DNA of 58,116 nt, from assembly GCA_900539115.1 (NCBI GenBank), contig UQAQ01000015.1, positions 1 through 58,116 on the forward strand, in the 5' to 3' direction. Positions 36,463 through 45,708 of this stretch are shown here, one piece after another (positions within the stretch are counted from its first letter, which is position 1; every line of letters starts with the position of its first letter). The notes beneath the pieces are model-generated. The model had not been told where the DNA came from, searched no databases, and worked only from the letters and a program-made list of their open reading frames with translations. The stretch is from an uncultured Roseburia sp. (GTDB lineage: Bacteria > Bacillota > Clostridia > Lachnospirales > Lachnospiraceae). Both the position numbers and the translations under genes were made by a program.

Positions 36463-37476
36463 TTATTTATGGTCAGAATTCAAATCTTCTTCCAACACTT
36501 TTTCAATCTCTTCTTTCAGATCAATCATTCCTTCGTCCCGATCCTCTTCAATTCTCGTCACCGTCTTATCTCCCGGTGCGACTTTCATTTTGGGAACGGC
36601 TTTTACATAATATAAATACTCTTCATCTTCAAATTGTAATTTATGCACCCCTGTATAATCGAGTGTCATACGGAAAAACTGCACCAGATAAGCAATCACT
36701 GCTGTCAATGCCATCCCAAGAAGCAGTTTCATAAAATCGATGTCAATCTTCCAAAACGCATCCCCTGCGACCACGCCAGCCATCCCGGCAACCAGCCCCA
36801 CAAAAATCCCAATCTGTGACGCATGATTAAAACGTCCGCGGCGAATCAAAAATACAACTACATAAACGATCACAAATGTGATCATATACAAAAGTATTTC
36901 CTTGTTCCGGATAAGAGACTGAATACAATACTGCAGTCCTTCCAGCGTATTTCCGGTATCTACCGAATTTTGCGAAATGATATAATAATTTTCAACCGCA
37001 AGCAGAATATATCTTATAAATACCCCTGCCAGGCATGCCGGAATCATCGCCAGATTCAAAAACAATGCGGCTACGATCGGCACAGCAAATACAACATTCA
37101 GCGGCCAAAGTGCCGGAATCAAAAGGACCAGATAACTCTGACTCTTTGCATATCGGCCAAACAACAGAAAATATATTAAAAGAACAAATAAAAAACATGC
37201 TGCCAGCAAATAAGAAACCGACGAAATTTCAAGCACTGCAAGCATAGCGGCCAAAAAAATGATAACCGAATCCGGTACAAAACCACTGACCAATGCCAGA
37301 ATAACAGACAATGGAATACCATATTCCCGGAGTTCTTTTGAAAATGGAAGCTGGTACAAAATGATACTATAAAGGATCATACTGATCACAATCTTCAAAA
37401 CAGAACGGACGATTCGATAGTTCTTTTCATAAAATTCTTTACATCTGGTTTTCAGAACCAGCAATGCCATTATCAT
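36463..37476 (-). CDS. Conserved membrane protein of unknown function in the cdaA operon
   Basis: Not recognised by function. 337 residues with about nine membrane segments over residues 25-275, then a soluble acidic tail (EEDRDEGMIDLKEEIEKVLEEDL). Its start overlaps the stop of the upstream 141-residue gene (ATGA), so they are coupled, and cdaA follows 33 bases later. It may be a transporter or membrane sensor tied to c-di-AMP (context inference). Confidence 0.72.
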   Translation of the reverse strand: MIMALLVLKTRCKEFYEKNYRIVRSVLKIVISMILYSIILYQLPFSKELREYGIPLSVILALVSGFVPDSVIIFLAAMLAVLEISSVSYLLAACFLFVLLIYFLLFGRYAKSQSYLVLLIPALWPLNVVFAVPIVAALFLNLAMIPACLAGVFIRYILLAVENYYIISQNSVDTGNTLEGLQYCIQSLIRNKEILLYMITFVIVYVVVFLIRRGRFNHASQIGIFVGLVAGMAGVVAGDAFWKIDIDFMKLLLGMALTAVIAYLVQFFRMTLDYTGVHKLQFEDEEYLYYVKAVPKMKVAPGDKTVTRIEEDRDEGMIDLKEEIEKVLEEDLNSDHK

Positions 37477-37898
37477 AAATTCCGCTCCTCCTTATTTCCA
37501 TTTTCCTCTTCTTCCTTCTCATAATAGCGGATAAGTTCCTGTAATACAAGATAATACTCCTTAACACGTTTCTTTGACGCTTCGTATTGAAGTGAAGAAA
37601 CGCTCACGGTAACAAAAGAAAACAATCCCAAAAGCAGAATATAAATTACGAGGTATGTTCGTCCAATGCTGATATAATCGAGTTCCAATGCATTTGTGAT
37701 CAGATATTCCATATTGTATAATCCGGCGATCACCGCGATCAGCACAACAGCACACGTCACACAGACAAGTGTTTTCAAAATCTGCAGGCGGATATAATCC
37801 ATTTTATAATATTTTGTTCGTGCAAAATCCTGTTTTCCCTCATGCGACTCATACTCTGCCAGACGAATCATCATCCTTACTTTTTGTTCACTAACCAT
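37473..37898 (-). CDS. Small membrane protein of unknown function, 141 residues
   Basis: Not recognised. Two membrane segments (about 41-62 and 79-101) flanked by charged helical stretches (MVSEQKVRMMIRLAEYESHEGK at the start, EYYLVLQELIRYYEKEEEE at the end). Pairs with the next membrane protein by a 4-base overlap. A promoter is seen at 37954-37981, so this is likely the first gene of a four-gene unit with cdaA and cdaR. Confidence 0.7.
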   Translation of the reverse strand: MVSEQKVRMMIRLAEYESHEGKQDFARTKYYKMDYIRLQILKTLVCVTCAVVLIAVIAGLYNMEYLITNALELDYISIGRTYLVIYILLLGLFSFVTVSVSSLQYEASKKRVKEYYLVLQELIRYYEKEEEENGNKEERNL

Positions 37899-37953
37899 AT
37901 ATACTCCACTTCTTTGTCATAAAATCGTCACCTGTTAGTATTATCTATATTTA

Positions 37954-37981
37954 ATTATAACAAAATATCCATTCTACGCAA
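37954..37981 (-). promoter_or_regulatory. Promoter of the cdaA-cdaR unit
   Basis: Minus strand TTGCGT (37976-37981), 16-base spacer, TATAAT (37954-37959). About 55 bases before the start of the 141-residue gene. The next gene upstream ends at 38011. Confidence 0.65.
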
Positions 37982-38010
37982 CAAAAAATTTATTAAATAT
38001 TGGTTACCAA

Positions 38011-39603
38011 CTATTTTGAACGATTAATAACAACCATATCCCCCGCCTGCAAAACATCATTGCCATTCGGAATAATAATACTCCCTTCGCGCTGTATCAT
38101 AATGATCAATTCATTTTTTCCGGTCTTAATCTCACTCAGTTTCTTTCCGACATATTTGTGTCCTTCCTCCAAATGCTTTTCAAGAAGTCGGATTCCGGTC
38201 ACTTCCTCCGGTGCAAGCGCACTAAGGATCAAGCGGTCGCCCTCCAGCAATATCGTCTGACCGTTTGGTACAATATTTTTGCTTTCCCTCTCCAGCAGGA
38301 CAACAAGTGTCTCCGGTGGCAGATTGATCTCGCAGAGTGCCCTTCCACACCAGGCATGCTCCCTTGTTACCATAAATTGGATAAATTGAACCGGTACCTC
38401 ATTGGAATAATCATTGAACGTTTTCAATACCGTGTCACTCTCATCGATCATATCGAGTTTTCTCGCAACTGCCGGAAGCAATGTTCCCTGGAAAAGAATG
38501 GAAAACAAGACAACAGTAAATACAATATGATAGATATCATTTTCCAATTTCAAACTCTGCGTCACCATCATAGCAAACACGATGGATGCGGCTCCACGCA
38601 GCCCGGACCAGCAAACAAGGATCTGCTGTGCTGCTTTGGCTCGAAATGGCGTCAAAACCAGAAACACCGACAACGGCCGCGCAATAAACGTCACGATCAA
38701 TGCAATCACAAGAGCCGGCAAAACCACTTGTGGCAGTCTTGATGGAAACGCCAAAAGTCCCAGCAAAAAAAATATCAGGATCTGCGTAAGTCCCGTCATA
38801 CCATCAAAGAAGTGAACCAGATTGGTCTTGTTTTTAATGTCGGAATTTCCCAGCACAATACCTACAATATATACACTGAGATAACCATTTGCGCCCATTG
38901 CAGTAGGCATGGCATAGGCCAGCAAAGCAATTCCGACAGAGAAAATAATATCAAATCCATCCGTAGAAAACCGGTAGTGTTTCATCAAATAAACGGATAC
39001 TGCAGCAAATAAAATACCACATACAATGCCGCCGCCGATTTGCAGAACGAGCATCTGAATGAGCTGATAGGAATTCAAACTCCCTTTTGCGACCGTGATC
39101 AAAATAGCCGTCATCATATACGCTACCGGGTCATTGCTTCCACTCTCCAATTCCAGCAAAGAAGCCGTATTATATTTGAGGTTTAACTGTTTGGACCGTA
39201 ATATGGAAAAGACGGAAGCCGCATCGGTAGAACTGAGCAGCGCACCGATCAGAAAACTTTCAATCCACGAAATCGAAAGAATATAATGACAGAGAACTCC
39301 CGTCACCCCCGCTGTCATCAATACGCCGAACGTCGATAATAAGACGGCTTTTCCTGCCGCGGGTCTGGCATGTTCCCAGTTTGTTCCAAATCCGCCATAA
39401 AACATAATAAAGATTAAGGCGATGGAACATACCTGCTCTGCAAAGGAATAATTGTCAAATGGAATCTTAACCGCTCCATCGGAGCCAAAAAAGATACCGA
39501 GTAATATAAAACCAAGTAAAACCGGGATTCCAAAACGGTCAGAAACCCGGTCCAAAAAAACACAGATCAAAATAATCATCGCGATTAAAATAGGGCTAAT
39601 CAT
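38011..39603 (-). CDS. CPA1-family K+/H+-type antiporter with TrkA-C domain
   Basis: A 530-residue transporter with about twelve membrane segments (MISPILIAMIILICVFLDRV at the start) in the NhaP2/CvrA line of CPA1 antiporters, followed by one or two RCK/TrkA-C-type domains (about 390-530, ending QAGDMVVINRSK), which often bind nucleotides such as c-di-AMP. It probably exchanges K+ or Na+ for protons. ATG 39603 is chosen because AAGGGGG lies six bases upstream; it overlaps the previous gene by 8 bases. The operon context with the Kdp-like regulators points to potassium handling. Confidence 0.88.
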   Translation of the reverse strand: MISPILIAMIILICVFLDRVSDRFGIPVLLGFILLGIFFGSDGAVKIPFDNYSFAEQVCSIALIFIMFYGGFGTNWEHARPAAGKAVLLSTFGVLMTAGVTGVLCHYILSISWIESFLIGALLSSTDAASVFSILRSKQLNLKYNTASLLELESGSNDPVAYMMTAILITVAKGSLNSYQLIQMLVLQIGGGIVCGILFAAVSVYLMKHYRFSTDGFDIIFSVGIALLAYAMPTAMGANGYLSVYIVGIVLGNSDIKNKTNLVHFFDGMTGLTQILIFFLLGLLAFPSRLPQVVLPALVIALIVTFIARPLSVFLVLTPFRAKAAQQILVCWSGLRGAASIVFAMMVTQSLKLENDIYHIVFTVVLFSILFQGTLLPAVARKLDMIDESDTVLKTFNDYSNEVPVQFIQFMVTREHAWCGRALCEINLPPETLVVLLERESKNIVPNGQTILLEGDRLILSALAPEEVTGIRLLEKHLEEGHKYVGKKLSEIKTGKNELIIMIQREGSIIIPNGNDVLQAGDMVVINRSK

Positions 39604-41272
39604 CAAATCCCCCTTCATCTAAATTCCAAGTCCAATTTTCTGCTCCTAACGAGGCAATCGTCTGTAATTCATCTGCAATATTCAACGCATGATCTCCTAT
39701 TCGTTCAAAATCCGTAAGCATCTCTGAGTACAAGATACTTGCCTGATAAGAACATTCTTTATTCTGAATGCGCTCCATCATACGTTCCCGGCATTTTTTC
39801 GTAAGATCATCAATCTCCTGCTCTTTCTCTGCAATCTCATCATGCCATTTTTTTATATCGTCATCTACATTGGTTAGTATAGAAAATAACGCATCGCAGA
39901 TTTTTTGAAGATATGCTGCTTCTTTCTTTGCCTTCTTTGAAAATTTAACGCCCATCTTTTTGCGCGTTTTCGAATATTCCGCAATATTCATTGCATGATC
40001 ACTGATCCGCTCTATATTTCCGGTAATAGCATGATAACTACTGAAAACACCACTTCCAACCGTCGTATTTTCATGAGAAAGCGCAGTTGTAATAAGGCAG
40101 GAAATCTGCGTGTTCATCTGATCCACCCGCTCTTCCGTCGCAGCGATGGATCGAAATATTTCCTTGTCATTTTTGATAAATACCTCAAATGCATTGTGTA
40201 CATTCTTCTCTGCCATACAGAGCATATCCCACAATTCTTTTTTTGCCTCTTCTGTACTGACAGCAGACTGTCCCAAGGTATCCCGGACATTGAGCTGCAT
40301 CCGTGGCAATACCCCTTGTGTTATATCATCCTTTTCATTCACTGGCAATATTTTCTGCGATATCTTAGCAAGAACTTCTCCAAACGGAAGCAAAAGTATT
40401 GTTGTCACAATGTTAAACAACGTATGTAAATTGGCAATTTGACCCGGAACATTGGTCGGAGTAACTGTCTGCAGCCACCCGATCAATGGTGTGACGACAC
40501 ATAAGATCGTAAACAGAAAAGTGCCGATAACATTAAAGGTAAAGTGCACGATTGTCGTCCTTTTCGCATTGCGGTTTGCGCCGACAGATGCAAGAAGTGC
40601 TGTGATACACGTTCCTATATTTTGCCCAAACAATATAAATGCTGCACTGTTCAATGTAACAATTCCGCTGGCAGCAAGAGCTTGCAGAATTCCTACGGAA
40701 GCAGACGACGACTGGATGATTGCCGTAAAGATCATTCCGGCAAGGATTCCCAAAATCGGATTTTCAAAACGTGTCAAAAGCCCAACAAATTGCTGAGATT
40801 CACTGAGAGGTGCCATAGAGGAACTCATCATATCCATACCGATAAAAAGGATTCCAAGGCCTGCAACAATATTTCCGATGTAGTGAATTCTTTCATTTTT
40901 CAAAAATACCAATATTGCTACACCTACAAAGGCGATAAACGGAGCCAGCACCCCTACATCTAAAGCAATCAACTGTCCGGTGATCGTCGTTCCAATATTA
41001 GCACCCATGATGATCCAGATTGCCTGTGTTAATGTCATCATTCCTGAATTTACAAATCCTACCACCATTACAGTTGTCGCCGAAGAGGACTGGATCACTG
41101 CGGTAATAACAGCACCGACCAATACTCCAAGCAAACGATTGGAAGTCAGTTTTTCAAGAATCTGCTTCATTTTATCTCCTGCTGCATTTTCGAGACCCTG
41201 GCTCATCATCTGCATACCATATAAAAACAACGCAAGACCTCCCAGAAGTCCCATAATATCTGTCAATTTCAT
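39596..41272 (-). CDS. Na/Pi cotransporter family protein with PhoU-like domain
   Basis: A 558-residue protein. The N-terminal half has two Na/Pi repeats, with QSSSATTVMVVGFVNSGMMT (about 61-80) and the second QSSSASVGIL near 188. The C-terminal half (about 330-545) is a PhoU-like helical domain. By family it takes up phosphate with sodium. It overlaps the antiporter gene by 8 bases and follows the response regulator by 23, so all four are likely one transcript. Confidence 0.9.
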   Translation of the reverse strand: MKLTDIMGLLGGLALFLYGMQMMSQGLENAAGDKMKQILEKLTSNRLLGVLVGAVITAVIQSSSATTVMVVGFVNSGMMTLTQAIWIIMGANIGTTITGQLIALDVGVLAPFIAFVGVAILVFLKNERIHYIGNIVAGLGILFIGMDMMSSSMAPLSESQQFVGLLTRFENPILGILAGMIFTAIIQSSSASVGILQALAASGIVTLNSAAFILFGQNIGTCITALLASVGANRNAKRTTIVHFTFNVIGTFLFTILCVVTPLIGWLQTVTPTNVPGQIANLHTLFNIVTTILLLPFGEVLAKISQKILPVNEKDDITQGVLPRMQLNVRDTLGQSAVSTEEAKKELWDMLCMAEKNVHNAFEVFIKNDKEIFRSIAATEERVDQMNTQISCLITTALSHENTTVGSGVFSSYHAITGNIERISDHAMNIAEYSKTRKKMGVKFSKKAKKEAAYLQKICDALFSILTNVDDDIKKWHDEIAEKEQEIDDLTKKCRERMMERIQNKECSYQASILYSEMLTDFERIGDHALNIADELQTIASLGAENWTWNLDEGGFDD

Positions 41273-41295
41273 TGTTGTGTTCCTTTCATTTTATG

Positions 41296-42000
41296 TTATA
41301 CTTCCTGTTCGTCATTCATGCGGTAGCCGACACCGAGTTCGTTGCGGATATAGCGGTATTCTCCCGGTGTCTCACCAAATTTCTTACGAATATTTGCCAT
41401 ATTTACCTGAAGTTTTTTGACACTGCCGGAGTCCGAATACCCCCACACTTTTTTTATGATTTCCGCATAGGTAAGGACTTTTCCGGCATGTACGGCGAGC
41501 AGTTCTACGATATTGTATTCCGTCTGCGTCAACCGTATCTCTTCTTCTCCGATCGTAACTCTTCTGGCATCGTAGGAGATTTTCATATCTCCCAGCTTAA
41601 ATTCTTGTCTAATCCCTGTCCCGGCACCCTGAAATCGTGCCGTCCTTAGTGTAGCTCGTACCCTTGCCAAAAGTTCATCGGTTCCAAACGGTTTGGTAAT
41701 ATAGTCATTGGCACCGAGATCCAATGCCTCCACTTTATCTGCTTCATTGCTTCTCGCCGACAATACAATGATCGGTGTATCCGAAGCCTTTCGAATCTGT
41801 TTTATCACCTCTGTGCCATCCATATCCGGCAATCCGAGATCCAAAATAACGACATCCGGATGATGCGACCAAAACATCGTCAGACCACTTTCTCCCCTTT
41901 GAGAAAAGATTGCCTGATACTCATGCGTCTCAAAGATCATTTTCATAAAATTACAAATGTTGATCTCATCTTCTATCACTTGCACTTTATATTTATTCAT
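41296..42000 (-). CDS. OmpR/KdpE-like response regulator
   Basis: A 234-residue response regulator. The receiver domain has the phosphoacceptor Asp 54 (VILDLGLPD) and the acidic pair at the N-terminus; the C-terminal winged helix binds DNA (TQTEYNIVELLAVHAGKVLTYAEIIKKVWG). The opening sequence and the sensor kinase next to it match KdpE. There is no kdpFABC in the window, so likely targets are the transport genes that follow. Overlaps the kinase gene by 8 bases. Confidence 0.9.
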   Translation of the reverse strand: MNKYKVQVIEDEINICNFMKMIFETHEYQAIFSQRGESGLTMFWSHHPDVVILDLGLPDMDGTEVIKQIRKASDTPIIVLSARSNEADKVEALDLGANDYITKPFGTDELLARVRATLRTARFQGAGTGIRQEFKLGDMKISYDARRVTIGEEEIRLTQTEYNIVELLAVHAGKVLTYAEIIKKVWGYSDSGSVKKLQVNMANIRKKFGETPGEYRYIRNELGVGYRMNDEQEV

Positions 42001-43054
42001 TTTCTGTTTCCTCCAATCCTAAAGCAAAGCGGATGCAGCATCCCCCTTCCTTTCGATTCTCTGCCGTAATTACACCACCATGTGCCTTAATGATCGAAGC
42101 ACACACAGCAAGACCAATTCCCATACTTCGTTTCTGGTTATCCACCGGAGCATCTTTCACAGAGAAATAATCTTGAAAAAGTCCTTTCATTCGCTCTTTC
42201 TCGATTCCGCATCCATCATCCAAAACTTCAAACACCGCTTTATCTCCCAGCACAAACACATGAAGTTCCAGTGTTTTCATCCCCTTTGCATGCTGCACGG
42301 CATTTTCCAAAAGATTCATAAGAACCTGTTCGATCAGCACCGCATCCATCGGAATACTGGTAAATTCTTCCGGTATTGATACATTCACTTTTTGATCCGG
42401 ATAACGTTTTTTAAACTGCGTCAACACCGAATCAATCAATTCTTCCAAAACCGTCGAGGTCTTAACCAGTTTCACACCATCGTTGTCGATCCGTGTAATG
42501 GACAAAATATTTTCCACCATTCCCATGAGCCATCTGGCATCTTCCCGAATTCCGTCCGCCAGCTGCACAACCTGATCCTCCGACAACTGTGCATAATTTT
42601 GGACAATTGCTGAACTTGATCCGTAAATCGTTGTAAGCGGAGTTCGAAGATCATGAGAAACCGCCCGCAAAAGATTTCCTCGCATTTTTTCGTTGATACT
42701 CTCTGCCCGCACACGTTCCTGCCACTTAAGCTGCGATGTGATCGTACTCGTCATTGCCGTGATCACAAGCATGATCACCGCAGAAATAATATTTTCCGGA
42801 ATGCTGAAATTGAAAGCGAAATATGGAAAAGCAAATGCAAAATTAAGCACCAGCACACTTAATAGCGAGGCGATGATACCATACACAAAACCATCCGTAA
42901 ACCTCGATACAAAAAATACTGCCATCGCCATAACTGCCGGCGGTACTGTCTCTGCGGAAAATTTTGTTTCCAATAAGAGACATAGTAAAAACGCCCCCGC
43001 CAAAATACTGATCATCTTCAATCCGTCTATTATGTACTTTGTTGCATTTTTCAT
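41993..43054 (-). CDS. Short KdpD-like sensor histidine kinase
   Basis: A 353-residue sensor kinase with up to four membrane segments (about 12-110; DUF4118 of KdpD), then HisKA with phosphoacceptor His 134 in AVSHDLRTPLTTIYG, and an HATPase domain (LLENAVQHAKG, DDGCGIEKE, GIGLAVCASIIKAHGG). It lacks the long KdpD N-terminal sensor and USP domains, so it is a truncated natural variant. A TATAAT box (43078-43083, minus strand) precedes it, but its -35 is weak. It probably senses ion or turgor status. Confidence 0.88.
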   Translation of the reverse strand: MKNATKYIIDGLKMISILAGAFLLCLLLETKFSAETVPPAVMAMAVFFVSRFTDGFVYGIIASLLSVLVLNFAFAFPYFAFNFSIPENIISAVIMLVITAMTSTITSQLKWQERVRAESINEKMRGNLLRAVSHDLRTPLTTIYGSSSAIVQNYAQLSEDQVVQLADGIREDARWLMGMVENILSITRIDNDGVKLVKTSTVLEELIDSVLTQFKKRYPDQKVNVSIPEEFTSIPMDAVLIEQVLMNLLENAVQHAKGMKTLELHVFVLGDKAVFEVLDDGCGIEKERMKGLFQDYFSVKDAPVDNQKRSMGIGLAVCASIIKAHGGVITAENRKEGGCCIRFALGLEETENE

Positions 43055-43146
43055 TTTTTCTATTTCCTCCGTTTTTTATTATACAGATATGGTAGTAAAG
43101 AATCAGCAAAGAAACAAGACTTTTTTTCAAATTTCCGTAATCTTTC

Positions 43147-43265
43147 AAAAAAGGTTTGCATTTCGTGAGCGCTCTCGCTCCAACAAACGCCGCAGGGGTA
43201 TCGATATGTAAACGACACATATCTGATACCCGCGCGTTTGTACTCACGTCATGCAAACCTTTTTG
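43147..43265. repeat. Nested palindromic element, about 119 bases
   Basis: The gene-free stretch 43055-43360 between the kinase and eno holds this element. Perfectly matching outer arms AAAAAGGTTTGCAT/ATGCAAACCTTTTT (43148-43161 with 251-264) enclose CGTGAG/CTCACG, ACAAACGC/GCGTTTGT, GGGTATC/GATACCC and ATATGT/ACATAT, with a loop at 43210-43216. The left arm carries an extra small palindrome GAGCGCTC (43167-43174) as a side arm. No T tract close to it suggests it is not a plain terminator. A region (43157-43172) resembles part of the 27097 element. Confidence 0.75.
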
Positions 43266-43360
43266 ATAAATTACTAAAATTCTAAAAATAGTATTAGTAC
43301 TTAATCTTTAAGCATTCCCGCTTGGAAAACTCTGATCTCCTTTTCTAATTGAAACGCCGT

Positions 43361-44656
43361 TTATTTCACATTAAAGGCATTCATTCCCGGATATACTGCA
43401 CTTTCGCCAAGTTCTTCTTCGATACGGAGAAGCTGATTGTATTTTGCTACTCGCTCGGAACGGCTTGGTGCTCCGGTCTTGATCTGGCAGGTGTTGAGTG
43501 CCACGGCAAGATCGGCGATCGTCGTATCCTCTGTCTCTCCGGAACGATGGGATGAAATTGCTGTGTATCCGGCTTTATGTGCCATTTTGATGGCTTCCAG
43601 GGTCTCGGATACAGAACCGATCTGATTGAGTTTGATCAAGATACTGTTCCCACAGCCAAGTTCAATTCCCTTTGCCAGACGCTCGGTGTTTGTTACAAAC
43701 AAGTCATCGCCGACCAGCTGTACTTTGTCGCCAAGTTCTGCGGTAAGTTTTTTCCAGCCTTCCCAGTCTTCTTCGTCCAATGCATCCTCGATGGAGATGA
43801 TTGGGTATTTCTCAACCAGTTTTTTCCAATGGTCGATCAACTGCTCTGACGTATAAACCGTTCCGGCTTTTGGAAGTTTATATTCTCCCACAGTGCCTGT
43901 TTTCCATTCGGAAGAAGCGGCATCCATCGCAATCTTGAAATCTTTTCCCGGCTCATATCCTGCTTTTTTCACTGCCTCGAGAATAGTTTCGATGGCTTCC
44001 TCATCGGATTTCAATGCAGGGGCAAAACCACCTTCATCGCCGACAGAAGTAGCCAGTCCTCTTTCTTTCAAAATCGAGGCCAGTGCATGGAATACTTCCG
44101 CACACCAGCGAAGACATTCTTTAAAGGAAGGTGCTCCGACCGGCATGATCATAAATTCCTGCACATCAAGTCCGGAAGACAATGCATGGCATCCTCCGTT
44201 TACAATATTCATCATCGGAACCGGAAGACGGTTTCCGCTGATTCCGCCAAGGAAACGGTACAATGGAATCTCCAACGCATTGGCTGCTGCCTTCGCACAA
44301 GCGATGGAAACAGCCAGGACCGCATTGGCTCCCAAATTCGATTTGTCGTTTGTTCCGTCCGCTTTTCTCATCGCCGCATCCACTGCATAAATATCCGACG
44401 CATCCATCCCTTTCAGTGTCTCCTGAATCGTCGTATTGATATTTTCAACCGCCTTGGAAACGCCTTTTCCAACATATCTTCCCTTGTCGCCATCACGAAG
44501 TTCAAGCGCCTCAAATTCACCGGTAGACGCACCGGATGGGGCAGTTCCTCTTCCCATCACACCGCCACACAGATAAACTTCTGCCTCTACGGTCGGATTT
44601 CCACGGGAATCCATAATTTCTCTTCCTATTATCTTTTCAATCTGCAAATGATTCAC
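43361..44656 (-). CDS. eno: Enolase
   Basis: A 431-residue glycolytic enzyme converting 2-phosphoglycerate to phosphoenolpyruvate. N-terminal GREIMDSRGNPTVEAEVYL, metal ligands (AMDAASSEW, SIEDALDEEDWEGW, VGDDLFVTN) and the catalytic Lys in LIKLNQIGSV followed by SHRSGETED are all present. Normal length. Monocistronic, with its own promoter and possible operators upstream. Confidence 0.97.
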   Translation of the reverse strand: MNHLQIEKIIGREIMDSRGNPTVEAEVYLCGGVMGRGTAPSGASTGEFEALELRDGDKGRYVGKGVSKAVENINTTIQETLKGMDASDIYAVDAAMRKADGTNDKSNLGANAVLAVSIACAKAAANALEIPLYRFLGGISGNRLPVPMMNIVNGGCHALSSGLDVQEFMIMPVGAPSFKECLRWCAEVFHALASILKERGLATSVGDEGGFAPALKSDEEAIETILEAVKKAGYEPGKDFKIAMDAASSEWKTGTVGEYKLPKAGTVYTSEQLIDHWKKLVEKYPIISIEDALDEEDWEGWKKLTAELGDKVQLVGDDLFVTNTERLAKGIELGCGNSILIKLNQIGSVSETLEAIKMAHKAGYTAISSHRSGETEDTTIADLAVALNTCQIKTGAPSRSERVAKYNQLLRIEEELGESAVYPGMNAFNVK

Positions 44657-44690
44657 TTTGTTATTCTCCTTTCAAAAAACAGTCTTGTGG

Positions 44691-44726
44691 TTAGTATTTA
44701 CTAACAGTTATTAGTATATTCTAATA
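44691..44726. promoter_or_regulatory. Twin palindromes over the eno leader and -10
   Basis: TTAGTA-TT-TACTAA (44691-44704) and TATTAG-N6-CTAATA (44709-44726) are near-identical dyads with a TTAGTA core. The second spans the eno -10 box, the first lies just downstream. This arrangement suggests a repressor site (inference). No known regulator is recognised. Confidence 0.5.
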
Positions 44727-44741
44727 TTTTGCAAAAAACAA
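44713..44741 (-). promoter_or_regulatory. Promoter of eno
   Basis: Minus strand TTGTTT (44736-44741), exact 17-base spacer, TATACT (44713-44718). About 55 bases before the eno ATG, with GAAAGGAG at its ribosome site. Confidence 0.75.
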
Positions 44742-44787
44742 GAGATTTTCCCCACAAAAACGGCCTTTAAAATGAGAATCTTTTTCA

Positions 44788-45666
44788 TCATTGTAAATGC
44801 TTTTCGTATTTTCCCACAACCGACATCCCGTCTTTTACGACGACAAACGCATGCTCGTCCACTTCTTTCAACTCACGCTTCAGATGAGCGCATTCGTATT
44901 TGGACAAGACGACAATGACCATATACGTATTTTCCTCAGTATAACCGCCCTTCGCTTCCCACCAGGTTGCGTCCCGGTGATATTCATTGACAATATAATC
45001 AATGATCTCCAGCGGTTTCTTTTTGGTAAATATTACCACTTCCGTGTTGATATTCTGCGCATGCGTCCGGTCGACCATCAGCATATTTACTGCTGAATAG
45101 ATAATGCTGTACACCGCCGTAGGAAGCCCAAACAACACCGCACAAATAATGTAAATAACGGCATTTACCGACAAGGACACTTTTCCGACACTAAATGCCT
45201 TAAACCGTTTGGTAAAGATCATTCCAACGATATCCAGGCCTCCGCTGGAGCCCCCGGACTGTAATGCTATGCCGATTCCGGTTCCTCCAAAAATCCCACC
45301 GATGATGCTCGCAGTAAGGGAGTCCTGCACGATTGGCACCGCCGGTATCGGAATCAGACTGAGAAACAATGTCTGACTGATCACGCAGACCAGTGTGCGA
45401 AAGAAAAATTTCTTACCGACAAATACATACGCCAGCGCAAAGAGCGGAATGTTCAGGAGCATGTTGATGATACCGGCTATATCCGTCGTTCCGGCTGCCA
45501 CATGAAGATAGCGCACCAATACCGTACGAAGCACCTGACTGATTCCCAGAACTCCGCCATTGTAGAGGTTTGCCGGTACGATAAAAAGATTGATGCCGGC
45601 TGAAAATATCAGCATCCCGATCACTGCCATCGCATTTCGCTGCCAAAATTCCCGCTTTGTATTCAT
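44788..45666 (-). CDS. YitT-family membrane protein
   Basis: A 292-residue protein with five or six membrane segments (about 12-32, 50-75, 80-103, 110-130, 150-175) followed by a cytoplasmic DUF2179 domain (about 205-285, EVVIFTKKKPLEIIDYIVNEYHRDATWW). YitT proteins are widely conserved in Firmicutes with unknown transport or sensing roles. It lies 42 bases after the Ca2+-type ATPase gene, so the two may be co-transcribed. Confidence 0.88.
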   Translation of the reverse strand: MNTKREFWQRNAMAVIGMLIFSAGINLFIVPANLYNGGVLGISQVLRTVLVRYLHVAAGTTDIAGIINMLLNIPLFALAYVFVGKKFFFRTLVCVISQTLFLSLIPIPAVPIVQDSLTASIIGGIFGGTGIGIALQSGGSSGGLDIVGMIFTKRFKAFSVGKVSLSVNAVIYIICAVLFGLPTAVYSIIYSAVNMLMVDRTHAQNINTEVVIFTKKKPLEIIDYIVNEYHRDATWWEAKGGYTEENTYMVIVVLSKYECAHLKRELKEVDEHAFVVVKDGMSVVGKYEKHLQ

Positions 45667-45708
45667 ATCATCGCCTCTTTTCTCGAAAAGTGTGTTTCTG
45701 AGTTTATT

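Noticed and set aside
41993..43054. Full KdpD with kdpFABC operon
   Set aside because: The kinase lacks the long N-terminal KdpD domain, and no kdpFABC genes are in the window.
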